Source: Epithemia pelagica
Lineage: Eukaryota; Bacillariophyta; Bacillariophyceae; Surirellales; Surirellaceae
DNA length: 64,000 nucleotides
Assembly (NCBI GenBank): GCA_946965045.2
Contig: OX337229.1
Location: 4,030,001-4,094,000 of the forward strand
Direction of reading: 5' to 3'
Shown here one piece after another: positions 32,701-40,805 of this stretch. The notes beneath the pieces are model-generated. The model was given only the letters and a program-made list of their open reading frames with translations. It had not been told where the DNA came from and made no database searches. Both the position numbers and the translations under genes were made by a program. Each line of letters opens with the position of its first letter. Within the stretch, counting starts at the first letter, position 1.

Positions 32701-33498
32701 GAAACAAACCGAGACAATGAGCATGACAAGAGAGAGGAGAATGAGAAAAATGAGAGTGAGGACGGCAATTCCCCCAAAAGCAGTCCAAACAATCAGAGTG
32801 AGGGGTTGTTGTGTGTTCCGATTGTGGGAAATCCAACAGCAGTCGAATCCGAAAAAGAGCAGCATGTACAGAAAAACCAAAATGCCAGTGAGAAGGAGAC
32901 GATAACAACAATGGAATCTGGTGACAGTGAGCCTCGACAGGAGGAGAGTACTTACATCAAGAATGTGGGTGAGCAAGAACCAAGTGAGACTCGGCCGCTG
33001 GTTCCACAAGCACAACAACAAGAACAGGCTGGGGAAGCACGTCACCAAGAAAGTAGCACCAGTCAAACAAAGAAGCGAATGAGAGAAGAGAATCAACAAG
33101 AACAAGAAAGAGCACAACATAGGCGTGAGATTATGCAACAACTAAATAGTGCACGATTCAGCTCTGGTTTTGGAACAGTCAACAAGAACGACAGAATCAC
33201 CAGCACACCAGCAAGAATCACAACCACAAACACAACACATGCGCAACAAGAACTTACAACAATGACAACAAGCCAAGCAAGTGGGCCATTGGCTCAAACA
33301 CTTTTGGCTCTGTCGTTGCTGATGCCAAATTTAGTTCAACAGCAGCACCATGCCGCGACCACAGCTTGGATGCGGCCAACCCCACGAAACCAACAGCAAT
33401 TCTGTTGTCCGAAGTATTTTGAATACTTCGAGAATGGAAAGCGTGGGAGACCTCATCACAACAAAGACTGCCCCAACAAAAATACCAAGAAGCCTTGA
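29764..33498 (+). CDS. Large DDE-type transposase
   Basis: A 1244-residue uninterrupted frame starts at ATG 29764. N-terminal zinc-binding clusters are 'CCVCRAKHNN...HHMLCP' (about residue 136), 'FCPLCNGKLHR' and 'YRCSACKTCF' (about 350-400). The core resembles RNase-H-fold transposases: 'FANDHTHQTVKNYPS' (Asp542), 'PKAMYTDTWPSS' (Asp605) followed by 'GDEVKGCLGLFHFLQRIVKTL', and 'RGESKLESFHDNLANF' (Glu805), the last matching the G-[TE]-S-x-x-E-x-[FY]-H pattern around the third acidic residue. A second cluster 'CQCCLCAKSVV' and a 300-residue Gln/Glu-rich disordered tail ending in another Cys/His cluster complete it. I could not place it in a named superfamily. Terminal inverted repeats were not found, so whether it is mobile or domesticated is open. 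Confidence 0.7.
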   Translation: MSYLDLKPIPRRPRITDWQQEKNQKNLQVGFHQPIEAVARAIADKTHDDNKTLTTFWPSQTCRQRNRIKMVSRSSSGAVQSFAAAQSAARAAMGPQSQRLGNLYSRLPVRHGQRRSGYQTLTGVVEFQQEIDCCVCRAKHNNLPKPHRSHHMLCPLNTKTKGKPHKTNELGQIKRLVDKAAKERERNNKQPLSEAEKHRPGITMEDWEDFMKPRPNTAKKVLNPGKLTLQSLTGEKLAEGRMGEISNGQSVTVTELRMSAENFKKEILHRVTHGTFNGITCPKTMHALASFMQEACLGTKRDTSVLSNFFDGMEFCVPACATNTCALYDSFSRQKLLVVDWELFFPGEVLFCPLCNGKLHRTRSNFSKNKCLFPLFGSSGPPRYAIVMHYRCSACKTCFQGNEGRFLAKLPPWMAMAYPVEPKYARGMAHLTRDATHMLEHSMLTYGNGDYFSRMIYSGINTDYKDRQTRYYSFCASTGQKSEDYPKKDGEWLVNFPPQGDTIRQLYDDAASSNWNWWGLSDHDRHTREMQMVRCERTFANDHTHQTVKNYPSACKAKALFDVANEKGEIACAILVENTKIQEVSHAVEQLARRPWFRPKAMYTDTWPSSIDFWVLIWGDEVKGCLGLFHFLQRIVKTLRPRHIDYGRALRDLKMALYEYNDEDMNNVLQALKEGKMSSSKKQYTEGEIQDLLDTPEFGRRYGKYIRKMIRSKEVIIAKLEEFKVTYKVTASPGKPSARGRRDPRTNQPLFTEDTHLAIENCKQKAVYLSDPLPLEDMYLTVAANKNSRHSLPEYIAVRGESKLESFHDNLANFANCGMRESLADNLNLQGTAQYNLTIRFKHRLLAMTLDERSLVPAGWECVVPYWNHTELRFINEMAVSSGSQQQFQWVENLPEDTGERFFSEYLAQQSRRKLEIPKHPLNDRCQCCLCAKSVVRLPHDKSFHPPPAPTLSTLPPVQTVQGMIVNPYRKRTPSNNSDETNRDNEHDKREENEKNESEDGNSPKSSPNNQSEGLLCVPIVGNPTAVESEKEQHVQKNQNASEKETITTMESGDSEPRQEESTYIKNVGEQEPSETRPLVPQAQQQEQAGEARHQESSTSQTKKRMREENQQEQERAQHRREIMQQLNSARFSSGFGTVNKNDRITSTPARITTTNTTHAQQELTTMTTSQASGPLAQTLLALSLLMPNLVQQQHHAATTAWMRPTPRNQQQFCCPKYFEYFENGKRGRPHHNKDCPNKNTKKP

Positions 33499-34383
33499 CG
33501 GATTGTATATGGCAATGGCTTGTCCATTTTGCCGTTGCTGGCAGGAAGAAGGATCCAGCCACATCACCGAAATATCATGGCGGATGTGGCTCAAGCACAA
33601 AAAGGAAAACCAAGAAATCCATCACACCAAACCCATGCACCACACCACAAAGAAGAAAAAGACACAAAACCATTAGGATGAGACGACCCGTATACCTGAA
33701 ATAAGAAGAACTAAAACATAAGATGAAGAATGAGTTAGAAACATGCCTGTTCAAAAATTATGAGAGCGATCTTTCGGTAGATTTTTGTGTCAACGATCGA
33801 CGTACAGAGCACACATGAAGCTTACCATGGACAGACGTCTTGTACGTTCGTCGAGCGTTGACCACTGATGTAAGCACAGAAATTTCTGAACTAAGACCAA
33901 AATCATTTATGGTGATTGAAGGGGAGGTGCCTTCGCCCCTCATGACAGAGAGTTAAACCAGATGCAAGGGTTAGACAAGACATGGTAATTCAGCCAATGA
34001 GAGTGAAACCGACTAGGATGCAGAAAACGACGGAATCTTACCATTTTGAACGTTGGGAATCTCTTCCTTTTTTCTTCCTCTCTTTTTTTCCCTCCCCTTT
34101 TTCCCTTCTCTCTTCTGCCTTGGCCCCCCCCCCATTTTCGGGCGGGAACGACAAGGGCAAGGAGGCACTCGTAGAAATCGTGCTGCAATCGTGTTGGTTT
34201 TTTTTTGGGGGGGGGGGGGGGGTGGCGGTCGGATTCGTGCTGTTCTCGGATCCGACACACCATGTTCCAGAGGCCGTTGCTGTTGTTGTTGTCAAGTGTG
34301 TCTGGCCGAAACTGAATCGTTGGTAGTGGTTTGATCGTCGGCCGTGTCAGGATCCTTACTGTTGTGATGGAATTGTAATGCCA
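33499..34383 (+). other. Low-complexity spacer downstream of the transposase
   Basis: No gene is supported. Visible are an imperfect inverted repeat (33789-33805 with 33842-33862, starting GTCAACGATCGACG), a pyrimidine-rich run (about 34060-34130) and a G run of about 16 near 34207-34222. The 10-nt word GGGTTAGACA occurs at 29713 and again near 33970, on either side of the transposase gene. Confidence 0.45.
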
Positions 34384-34585
34384 TCTTCTTCTTCTTCTTC
34401 TTCTTCTTCTTCTTCTTCTTCTTCTTCTTCTTCTTCTTCTTCTTCTTCTTCTTCTTCTTCTTCTTCTTCTTCTTCTTCTTCTTCTTCTTCTTCTTCTTCT
34501 TCTTCTTCTTCTTCTTCTTCTTCTTCTTCTTCTTCTTCTTCTTCTTCTTCTTCTTCTTCTTCTTCTTCTTCTTCTTCTTCTTCTT
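34384..34585 (+). repeat. (TTC)n / (GAA)n microsatellite, about 67 units
   Basis: About 200 bp of uninterrupted TTC repeats give a polypurine-polypyrimidine tract able to adopt triplex DNA. Frames through it encode only poly-Ser (plus) or poly-Lys (minus) and are not evidence for a protein. Confidence 0.98.
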
Positions 34586-34759
34586 GGAAACTGACGACAA
34601 CAAGAGAGATGTTTCGTCCCTAGACAATGGACTTTTATGGTCGTCCTGTTTTGTGGTGTCGGTCGGCGTCCTTGTTGTTGTTGTGGGCGGTGGATGCCAA
34701 AAAGAGTCGCGAACGAAAGCCCTTTTTGGACGCCAAGAGTTGAGCCTCAATAGTCCGAT

Positions 34760-35548
34760 TCATCCGAGGTTGTCATGGTTTTGGCTTGGAGTATCATGGC
34801 GGAGTGGGTATTGTTGTGTGTCTAGCGAAAAGCATCCACAGTCGGTTTGGCGGGGTTCGTGGTGGCGGTTGGTTTGCGATGGCCTCGGCTGCTGGATCGA
34901 GAGGAGCTTTCCTCTTATGTACCAGAGGAATTCCCTACTTTGTTTTTGCGTTGCCCCACCGACAATACTGTTGATGTTGATAATGACAAGACTGTGGACG
35001 ATTGCGAGGATCCTTGGGACGAGGCAACGGACGACCAAAGACGATTCATCCTCATTGTCATCCGTTTTATCAAAGTCCAATTCATCTCGAGCCGTCGGTT
35101 TCTGGTCCAAGTCCGTTCGTTCCTTGGGAGGCGCATCGAAATTTGCTTGTTTTCTGGTTTCTTTTACGAGTGGTTCCAAACGAACGAAGACATTTCTTGG
35201 ACGGATTCTGCTTGGCCACTCGTTTCGTGTCCTTCTCGTGTTGTCATCTTGGTGAATTGCGGCGGTGCTACTACTCGTCCTTCTCGTTTGGTTAAGTATT
35301 CGAGGACTACCACAGTTTGAGTTTCCTCCCCCGAATTTTGGGAGAAGTTCCGTTCGAGTGGATCTGTTGTGTTTCGATTTTCTTTTATTTGTCGGCCTTG
35401 TCTCCAGCCAATTTTCGAGTTCGGTCACAACTGCATCTTTCGCCGCTGTCATAACCTCTACACCCTCAGATGTAAACGCCTTGACAATTTCCTCCAGCGC
35501 ATCAGCCAAGGTGGTCCAGGGGAGATTTTCCACAGATTTTTCTTCCAA
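34760..35548 (-). CDS. Hypothetical protein, possibly an exon
   Basis: An open minus-strand frame whose first part looks protein-like: 'AIKEYQKLLEEKSVENLPWT' (extending upstream of the annotated start to about 35630) and then 'LADALEEIVKAFTSEGVEVM', a probable helical segment. This is followed by a basic and acidic disordered region (TNKRKSKHNRSTRTE; DFDKTDDNEDESS). I recognise no family. The frame lacks an ATG at its 5' end in context, so it may be an internal exon of a minus-strand gene including 35683-36523, or decayed coding sequence. The 3' part, beyond about 34980, looks non-coding. Confidence 0.3.
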   Translation of the reverse strand: MEEKSVENLPWTTLADALEEIVKAFTSEGVEVMTAAKDAVVTELENWLETRPTNKRKSKHNRSTRTELLPKFGGGNSNCGSPRILNQTRRTSSSTAAIHQDDNTRRTRNEWPSRIRPRNVFVRLEPLVKETRKQANFDAPPKERTDLDQKPTARDELDFDKTDDNEDESSLVVRCLVPRILAIVHSLVIININSIVGGATQKQSREFLWYIRGKLLSIQQPRPSQTNRHHEPRQTDCGCFSLDTQQYPLRHDTPSQNHDNLG

Positions 35549-35682
35549 AAGTTTTTGGTACTCTTTGATCGCTCGTGTTGTTTTCTGAAAGCTATTTCCG
35601 TCTCGGTTCGTTGACTTTCCGACCGGAGTTCAATAGATGGCATTGATGAAATCACCGTCATGCGACAAAATGTGGATACTGA

Positions 35683-36123
35683 TCATGAAGATAAGGAATC
35701 TTTAATGAACCAATCCATGAATCGCTCACCAAATGATTTGTTTCGTTCTTGTGACTCTTTTCGTTTTCTCTTAGAAAATTTTTCGAAGACTAAACGAAAA
35801 GAGTCACAAGAACAGAGGAAACATGCTTTCCTTTTCAGCTGCTGGTACTTTCCTTCAAGCTGCTGGTACTTTCCTTCAAGCTCCTCGAATTTGGGAGCGA
35901 ATGCTTCTCGAAGTGCCGCCATCAGTTGAGGATTCTGCAGTCCCGCCACCAAGCGACGAGTAAACTCAGCATCGGCGGAACAACAAGCAGCGCTTGGTGG
36001 TACCACCAACGTCTTGTTGTCATCCGCTGTCGCTGTTGGCGCTTCCGTCATTGTGGTAGCAACCTTTCTTTTCTGTGATGGAGGAGGAGACATGGGATCC
36101 TCTGTCGTTGTTGTTGTCGACAT
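35683..36123 (-). CDS. Hypothetical coiled-coil protein, possibly an exon
   Basis: Starting at ATG 36123 (MSTTTTTEDPMSPP), a 146-residue frame contains a Thr-rich start, a basic patch (QKRKVATT), a helical segment 'AEFTRRLVAGLQNPQLMAAL' and heptad-like repeats 'FEELEGKYQQLEGKYQQLKR', where a 21-bp unit is duplicated. Next is 'CDSFRLVFEKFSKRKRKESQ', encoded by a near-perfect 22-bp inverted repeat. The frame remains open upstream to about 36330 through a Gln-rich stretch (GTQQQQQQHRQQPRSQR), so the true start may lie in another exon. Function unknown. Confidence 0.35.
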   Translation of the reverse strand: MSTTTTTEDPMSPPPSQKRKVATTMTEAPTATADDNKTLVVPPSAACCSADAEFTRRLVAGLQNPQLMAALREAFAPKFEELEGKYQQLEGKYQQLKRKACFLCSCDSFRLVFEKFSKRKRKESQERNKSFGERFMDWFIKDSLSS

Positions 36124-36211
36124 TATCTGCTGTGCTTGTTGTTCCAACAAGTCAACCCGTCGACAGAGATTCTCGGATGTCACTCTAACTGTAGTTATTC
36201 GTATGTTGGTA

Positions 36212-36523
36212 CTATGGTTTGTTGCAACTGTCCGTTGAGATCGTGGCTGCTGCCGATGCTGCTGCTGCTGCTGCTGTTGGGTTCCTTGTTCCTTGGTGGG
36301 TTTTGGAATCTACAAGATTCGGCGTCGTGCTGGTGGCGGTGATGGTGACACAGTTGTTTGCCGGTGGCGGCGGCTGCTCGTTTGGTGTTGGAGTAGTGGA
36401 ATTGCTATCGTCTTCCTCTTCCCTCGATCGTTTCCGTACCATGTCCAGTTCCCCTTTGGTACTACTACCCCTTTTCCTTGTTTGCTGTTGCGGCGGCCGA
36501 CTGTTCGTCATGGTGTATTTCAT
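36212..36523 (-). CDS. Hypothetical low-complexity N-terminal exon
   Basis: From ATG 36523 (or 36511) the frame encodes 'MKYTMTNSRPPQQQTRKRGS', a basic/acidic patch 'MVRKRSREEEDDSNS', Pro/Thr-rich sequence and an Ala run encoded by a GCN repeat. An overlapping frame through the same repeat gives poly-Gln and joins 35683-36123. A frameshift or short intron could connect them; I found no convincing GT-AG pair of normal length. It could be the 5' end of one degenerate gene spanning 34760-36523. Confidence 0.25.
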   Translation of the reverse strand: MKYTMTNSRPPQQQTRKRGSSTKGELDMVRKRSREEEDDSNSTTPTPNEQPPPPANNCVTITATSTTPNLVDSKTHQGTRNPTAAAAAASAAATISTDSCNKP

Positions 36524-36881
36524 AAGGATGAACACTTAGCGATTTTGGAGAGACTGCTGGAGCGGGGAGCTCGTAACGTCATTCAACGTCAAATTACAGG
36601 CTTCAACACAAAAAACGCTTGTAGTGGTCATAGATCGATGGTTGGGAGTCGTACATTAATATGATGGATACGTCAAGGGTGAGACCTTACTCGCAAATTA
36701 CGCGGTTGGAGGTGCACCTGCAAATCATACCGTGACTGACCATTGTAAATATACATTGCTATATCATTGCCATATATATTTAACCGTTTATCAACCGCCA
36801 TGTTTGCTCAATTGTACTTTTTACTCTAGTGTCCGTCCGTTTTTTTTTTCTTAATTTACTGTCTAAACGAAAGTGGGACTC

Positions 36882-39800
36882 CTAAGCGGCTAGCTCGCAT
36901 AGGAGTGGGGCTGTGTCCGTGGTTGGTATGAATTCTGCCATTGGGGCGGGGGAGTAGATTGGGGTGACCGGTTCAAAACACGGAGTGGCAAGATTTTGCA
37001 ATTGTGTGGTTTTGGTTTTGAGTTTTGATTGATGGTGTCGTATTGCACCTATGTTGTTGTTGGCGTGAGTTGCCAGGGCGGAGACTATGGCATGGCCTAA
37101 TGAGGCTTTTGCAAAGTGCCCGATGGAGTAGATATGTGCCTCTGGGTAGCTGAATTTCTTGGTTTTGGCGTTGGCCGCCGTAAGCAGGTTGGATGGAGCC
37201 CTGTTTGATTCTTCGAAGAGTCGGAATGCCATTGGGTGTGGTTTACTTCGGTTTTCTTCTTTGCCAAAGTACGGCGTGTGCCAAGGTGGCGGTTGTGTCG
37301 TCAAGAAGAGGTGGGGGTTGTGTGCGGATGGGAACAGGAGGCGGTCTGCAAAAGATCCTAGTCCTCCGAGATGATCCACGGTGAATGGTATCAAGTAAAT
37401 GCCGTTGTTGAAAAGGTGTTTGGAAGTGTCATGGTCTCTACAGAATTTGGCTCTTGCCGCTTCTTGATGCGTCCTGGAGGCCATGGTGGCGAGTGTGAGA
37501 TGGTCGGACGGATCGGTGATGGGCAGTGGCTGCTGTGGAGGTGGGATAGTGATGTCGATTGCGACATAGTTAAACGGTTCGTTCTTGTGTGGTGTTGAAA
37601 GGAGCATTCCGACGTCAGCTGGTCGAATGTTCCTGTGATGCTGTGGCGCCAGGCCTGGAGGTTCGATGTGGACATCGTGTGGTGAGTCGACTGCCTCGGC
37701 GGCGGGGGCAATTTGTTTGAGCACGTCAAAAAGAGTGTCTCTGATAGCGTTGGAGAGCGGTGTCTTTGATGCTGCGGTGCAGGAAAAAAGGTGGTCGCCC
37801 ATGGCATCGATTGTTTTTGTTTTGGAGCATCGGCATTTCTGGGGCCAGTGTTGTGTTGGGTCTTTAAGGAAGAGCGGCAGTCTGAGTTTCCGCTTAATCG
37901 CCGTACGGAAAACTTGGTTGGAGTATCTGAATTTCGTGGCGGTAAGAGGGAGTGAAAGTGCCATACTGGTTAGTGGTGACAGGAGACCGGGTAGGAATAT
38001 TCGTTGATTTTGGTCTGTTACAGCAATCAACCGTGGGAGGGTGTGCTCTTGAACCGTGTGGTTCAATAGTCTGTTATGGGTGGTCGGGTCGTATCTTGAA
38101 GGTATGTAAAGGGCCTCTTCTGCGTGTTCGTTCGCGAAAAGGGATAAGGCTTTCCGGAACTTGGTCATGTGTGCGTTTGTGCTATTTTTCCATGTTGTGA
38201 AATTCCGTTGGTGGACGGATGGAATTGGTGTATCTGTGGAGGAGGCCAAGGCGATGGCTCTGGCAGTCTGGGTCAGGAACCTTGGATATGCAGACACTGC
38301 TGCTTGGTGATATCCCAACCCTCCTAGTCGTTGTGGAATGGTTGCTAAAAGGGTGGATGTCGTGGAGATTTCGTTCTCAGGTAAAGAAGCGAGGTCGGCA
38401 AGAAATCGTGTGATAAGTTTTTCGGTCAGTCTGGTAGTGTTGCTGGTCCAAAGTGTTGTTCTCGGGTCTCGGTCTGGATTGGCGAGAACGATGTCGGATG
38501 GCAACAGGTGGAGGATCGACGGGATCATGGTGTATTTGAATAGGTTGTGTTTTGTTTGCAAGTCGTCGAGTTGTAAAAAGCAGTCCATCTTGTGGTGCTT
38601 GCGGTCTATTTTTTCTTTGATGTATTGCTGGGCAAAGGTTTGTGACCCGATTGGTTGGCCGAGGAATCTAACGCCCTGTGTTATTTCTGCTTGTTCCGGA
38701 TCTTCAGGTGAGAGGAAGGCAAGTGCTTGTTGGAGGTTTCGTTGTTGTTCCGGGTCCAGGTTGTGTCGCGGGGAGACGCCGGTGGTGGCGGTAAGGATTG
38801 TTGTCTTGCGTTTGTTGAGGATAATTCCCAGTGGTTTTCCTAGCTCCTCGAAGCGCTGGAGAAACCAAAGGAGGTCGCAGTGTGGAAGGCACACTGATGT
38901 GTCATCCATAATGGATGCCGTGTGGCTTATGCCGCCCATGTCGTCGTCATAAGCGTTGTTACTCATTTTACGTTTTTGTGCACGTTTTGCTTGTTCTTTG
39001 TTAAGTTGTGTTGTCAAGGCCAGGAGGACGAGACATGAAAAGAGGGGGCTCAGTGGGCATCCCTGTGGGAATCCCTCTTCCTGGGTAAGATGTTTTGCCT
39101 TTTTGTTTTCGTCAAAATACCATTGGTCGCACGGGTTGTTTGTCAGGAGATCAAAAAGGGGGACTAATTGTGTTGTGGCTTCGTCGTCGAGCAGTATTTT
39201 CCGAGCTTCGGTTCTGCTCACGTTGTTAAACATGTTGGTGAGGTCGAGCATAACAAGTGCTCGTGATGGTCTGTTGTCGTTGTCAGTGTCGTGTGTGTCG
39301 TTGTTACAGTCGTTGCCAGTTTCCTGTGTGCGGGTGTTGTCGTCTGTTTGTCTGTCGATGTATTGTTTTACCGCCATGGCGGTTGTTTGAGCGACGAAAT
39401 CAACGCCACCAGGCGTTTGTATTCCGTATTGGCCGCCTTTCAAAAGGAGTGGGCGTACTTCGTCGGTAAGATGGACTAATGCTGCTTTCGCGGCCACGCG
39501 TCGGATGGCTGTGCCAATGCCAATCGGTCGCAGTCGCTCGAGATTGGTCATGTCTTTGTGCAGGGCCAGGAAATAATTGCTGGCCAGCAGAGATTGAATT
39601 GTTGGTGGTACTTGTGCAGTGACGACCAACTGGATCAGTTCTTTGATCTTATGGAAATAAGGTCGCGTGGAGTCGGGGGATCTGGTTGTCCGATGTAGCG
39701 CCATGGACACCAGAGTGTCGGTGCTTGTGGCGAAGGGGCCGGCGGCCGTTCCAGGCTTCATTTGCCGCAGTGCTAATTCGAACGTGTTGTCTGTGAGTTT

Positions 39801-40805
39801 GAGGTATTGTGCCGCTGGTGGTGGCATTGTTGTTTGTCCGTGGGCTCTGGTTGCTGGTGGTGGTTGTTGTCTGGCTGGGAACAGGTCTTCTTGGCATTTC
39901 TTGATTCGTGGAGGGGTCAGGATGGCTGGCGGCGTGTTTGTCGTCAGTCGTTTTACAGCGGCACGGTAGTTCCCGAGGTCGGCAAGTTGTTGTGCAGAAG
40001 TTGTTTTCCATGGGGGGAGTCGGTCTGTTGCTGGTGTTGTTTGGAAGTGCTGTTGTTGGCGGCGTTGTTGCCTTTTCTTGGTGTTTGTGTTGTTTGGTTT
40101 TGGGAGCGGGGTTGGGTTCCATATTGTTTGATGGAGTTCTTCTATTCTCCCTGTTTTCAGGAGTGACAGTCGGGCTCTAAACGCATTTGAGTACGTTAGA
40201 TGTACGGTGTCTTTGATGGGAGCTAAGAGCATCGGCTCTAGGAGGATCAGCAGCTTCCAAAAGGGGCTGGCGTCGGTGTCATGTTGTTGTGGTCTGTCGT
40301 CTCGAAGGACAGTTGGGGCCAGTGGTGGGGTGGCGTCGAGGATCCATGTGACGACGTTGTTGTACGTCGAGAAGAATTCTGCTCTCAACGGTGGTTTGAT
40401 CTTGTGCCAGAGGCTGCGCCGAAAGGGCGGTGGTGTGACTTGCAGTTGGTGTAGATAAGCTAGGCTTTTTTTCCAATTTGTTTCTGTCTCTGGTTCGGTG
40501 TGTCTGTACGTGTTCAGGACTAGTTGGATGTTTGTTTTAGTCCTACTATGTTTTTTTGTTACGTGTTGTCTTAGGTGGCCTTCCGTGGTGAATATGGCGG
40601 TGGGTGTGTCGCAGGTTGGGCATGGGAAAATGCTATGCCTGTTGCAGTATGAGGGAGTCAAGTAATCGGAGGGATGGGTGTCGTTGTGGGCGGTGATAAG
40701 GTGCTCTTTGAGTGAAGCAAGGGGATTGATTGTTAAGCGAGGCACTTTCCAGGGGCAATCTGGAACTGGGCAGTGTCGCAGTTTTGGTGTTGTTGGTTTA
40801 CTCAT
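36882..40805 (-). CDS. Non-LTR ORF2: zinc fingers, reverse transcriptase, restriction-like endonuclease
   Basis: A 1307-residue protein from ATG 40805, chosen because it overlaps the ORF1 stop as ATGAGTAA; the frame is open further upstream but inside ORF1. Two C2H2 fingers lie in the first 90 residues ('CPVPDCPWKVP...HLITAH' and 'CPTCDTPTAIFTTEGHLRQH'). RT motifs are 'LERLRPIGIG', 'VMLDLTNMFNNVSR', 'EGFPQGCPLSPLF' and 'SIMDDTSV'. The C-terminus has a zinc knuckle 'CRCSKTKTIDAMGDHLFSC' and then a PD-(D/E)XK-type nuclease pattern 'IRPADVGM' and 'NYVAIDITI'. Fingers plus nuclease are the parts such elements use to select and nick target DNA. No stop or frameshift is seen. Confidence 0.88.
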   Translation of the reverse strand: MSKPTTPKLRHCPVPDCPWKVPRLTINPLASLKEHLITAHNDTHPSDYLTPSYCNRHSIFPCPTCDTPTAIFTTEGHLRQHVTKKHSRTKTNIQLVLNTYRHTEPETETNWKKSLAYLHQLQVTPPPFRRSLWHKIKPPLRAEFFSTYNNVVTWILDATPPLAPTVLRDDRPQQHDTDASPFWKLLILLEPMLLAPIKDTVHLTYSNAFRARLSLLKTGRIEELHQTIWNPTPLPKPNNTNTKKRQQRRQQQHFQTTPATDRLPPWKTTSAQQLADLGNYRAAVKRLTTNTPPAILTPPRIKKCQEDLFPARQQPPPATRAHGQTTMPPPAAQYLKLTDNTFELALRQMKPGTAAGPFATSTDTLVSMALHRTTRSPDSTRPYFHKIKELIQLVVTAQVPPTIQSLLASNYFLALHKDMTNLERLRPIGIGTAIRRVAAKAALVHLTDEVRPLLLKGGQYGIQTPGGVDFVAQTTAMAVKQYIDRQTDDNTRTQETGNDCNNDTHDTDNDNRPSRALVMLDLTNMFNNVSRTEARKILLDDEATTQLVPLFDLLTNNPCDQWYFDENKKAKHLTQEEGFPQGCPLSPLFSCLVLLALTTQLNKEQAKRAQKRKMSNNAYDDDMGGISHTASIMDDTSVCLPHCDLLWFLQRFEELGKPLGIILNKRKTTILTATTGVSPRHNLDPEQQRNLQQALAFLSPEDPEQAEITQGVRFLGQPIGSQTFAQQYIKEKIDRKHHKMDCFLQLDDLQTKHNLFKYTMIPSILHLLPSDIVLANPDRDPRTTLWTSNTTRLTEKLITRFLADLASLPENEISTTSTLLATIPQRLGGLGYHQAAVSAYPRFLTQTARAIALASSTDTPIPSVHQRNFTTWKNSTNAHMTKFRKALSLFANEHAEEALYIPSRYDPTTHNRLLNHTVQEHTLPRLIAVTDQNQRIFLPGLLSPLTSMALSLPLTATKFRYSNQVFRTAIKRKLRLPLFLKDPTQHWPQKCRCSKTKTIDAMGDHLFSCTAASKTPLSNAIRDTLFDVLKQIAPAAEAVDSPHDVHIEPPGLAPQHHRNIRPADVGMLLSTPHKNEPFNYVAIDITIPPPQQPLPITDPSDHLTLATMASRTHQEAARAKFCRDHDTSKHLFNNGIYLIPFTVDHLGGLGSFADRLLFPSAHNPHLFLTTQPPPWHTPYFGKEENRSKPHPMAFRLFEESNRAPSNLLTAANAKTKKFSYPEAHIYSIGHFAKASLGHAIVSALATHANNNIGAIRHHQSKLKTKTTQLQNLATPCFEPVTPIYSPAPMAEFIPTTDTAPLLCELAA

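Noticed and set aside
29640-33960. GGTGCC...CGCCCC blocks on both sides of the transposase as terminal repeats
   Set aside because: They are in direct, not inverted, orientation and imperfect, so they do not define element ends.
34378-34750. Poly-Ser and poly-Lys proteins
   Set aside because: They are translations of the TTC microsatellite on either strand, with no flanking domain.
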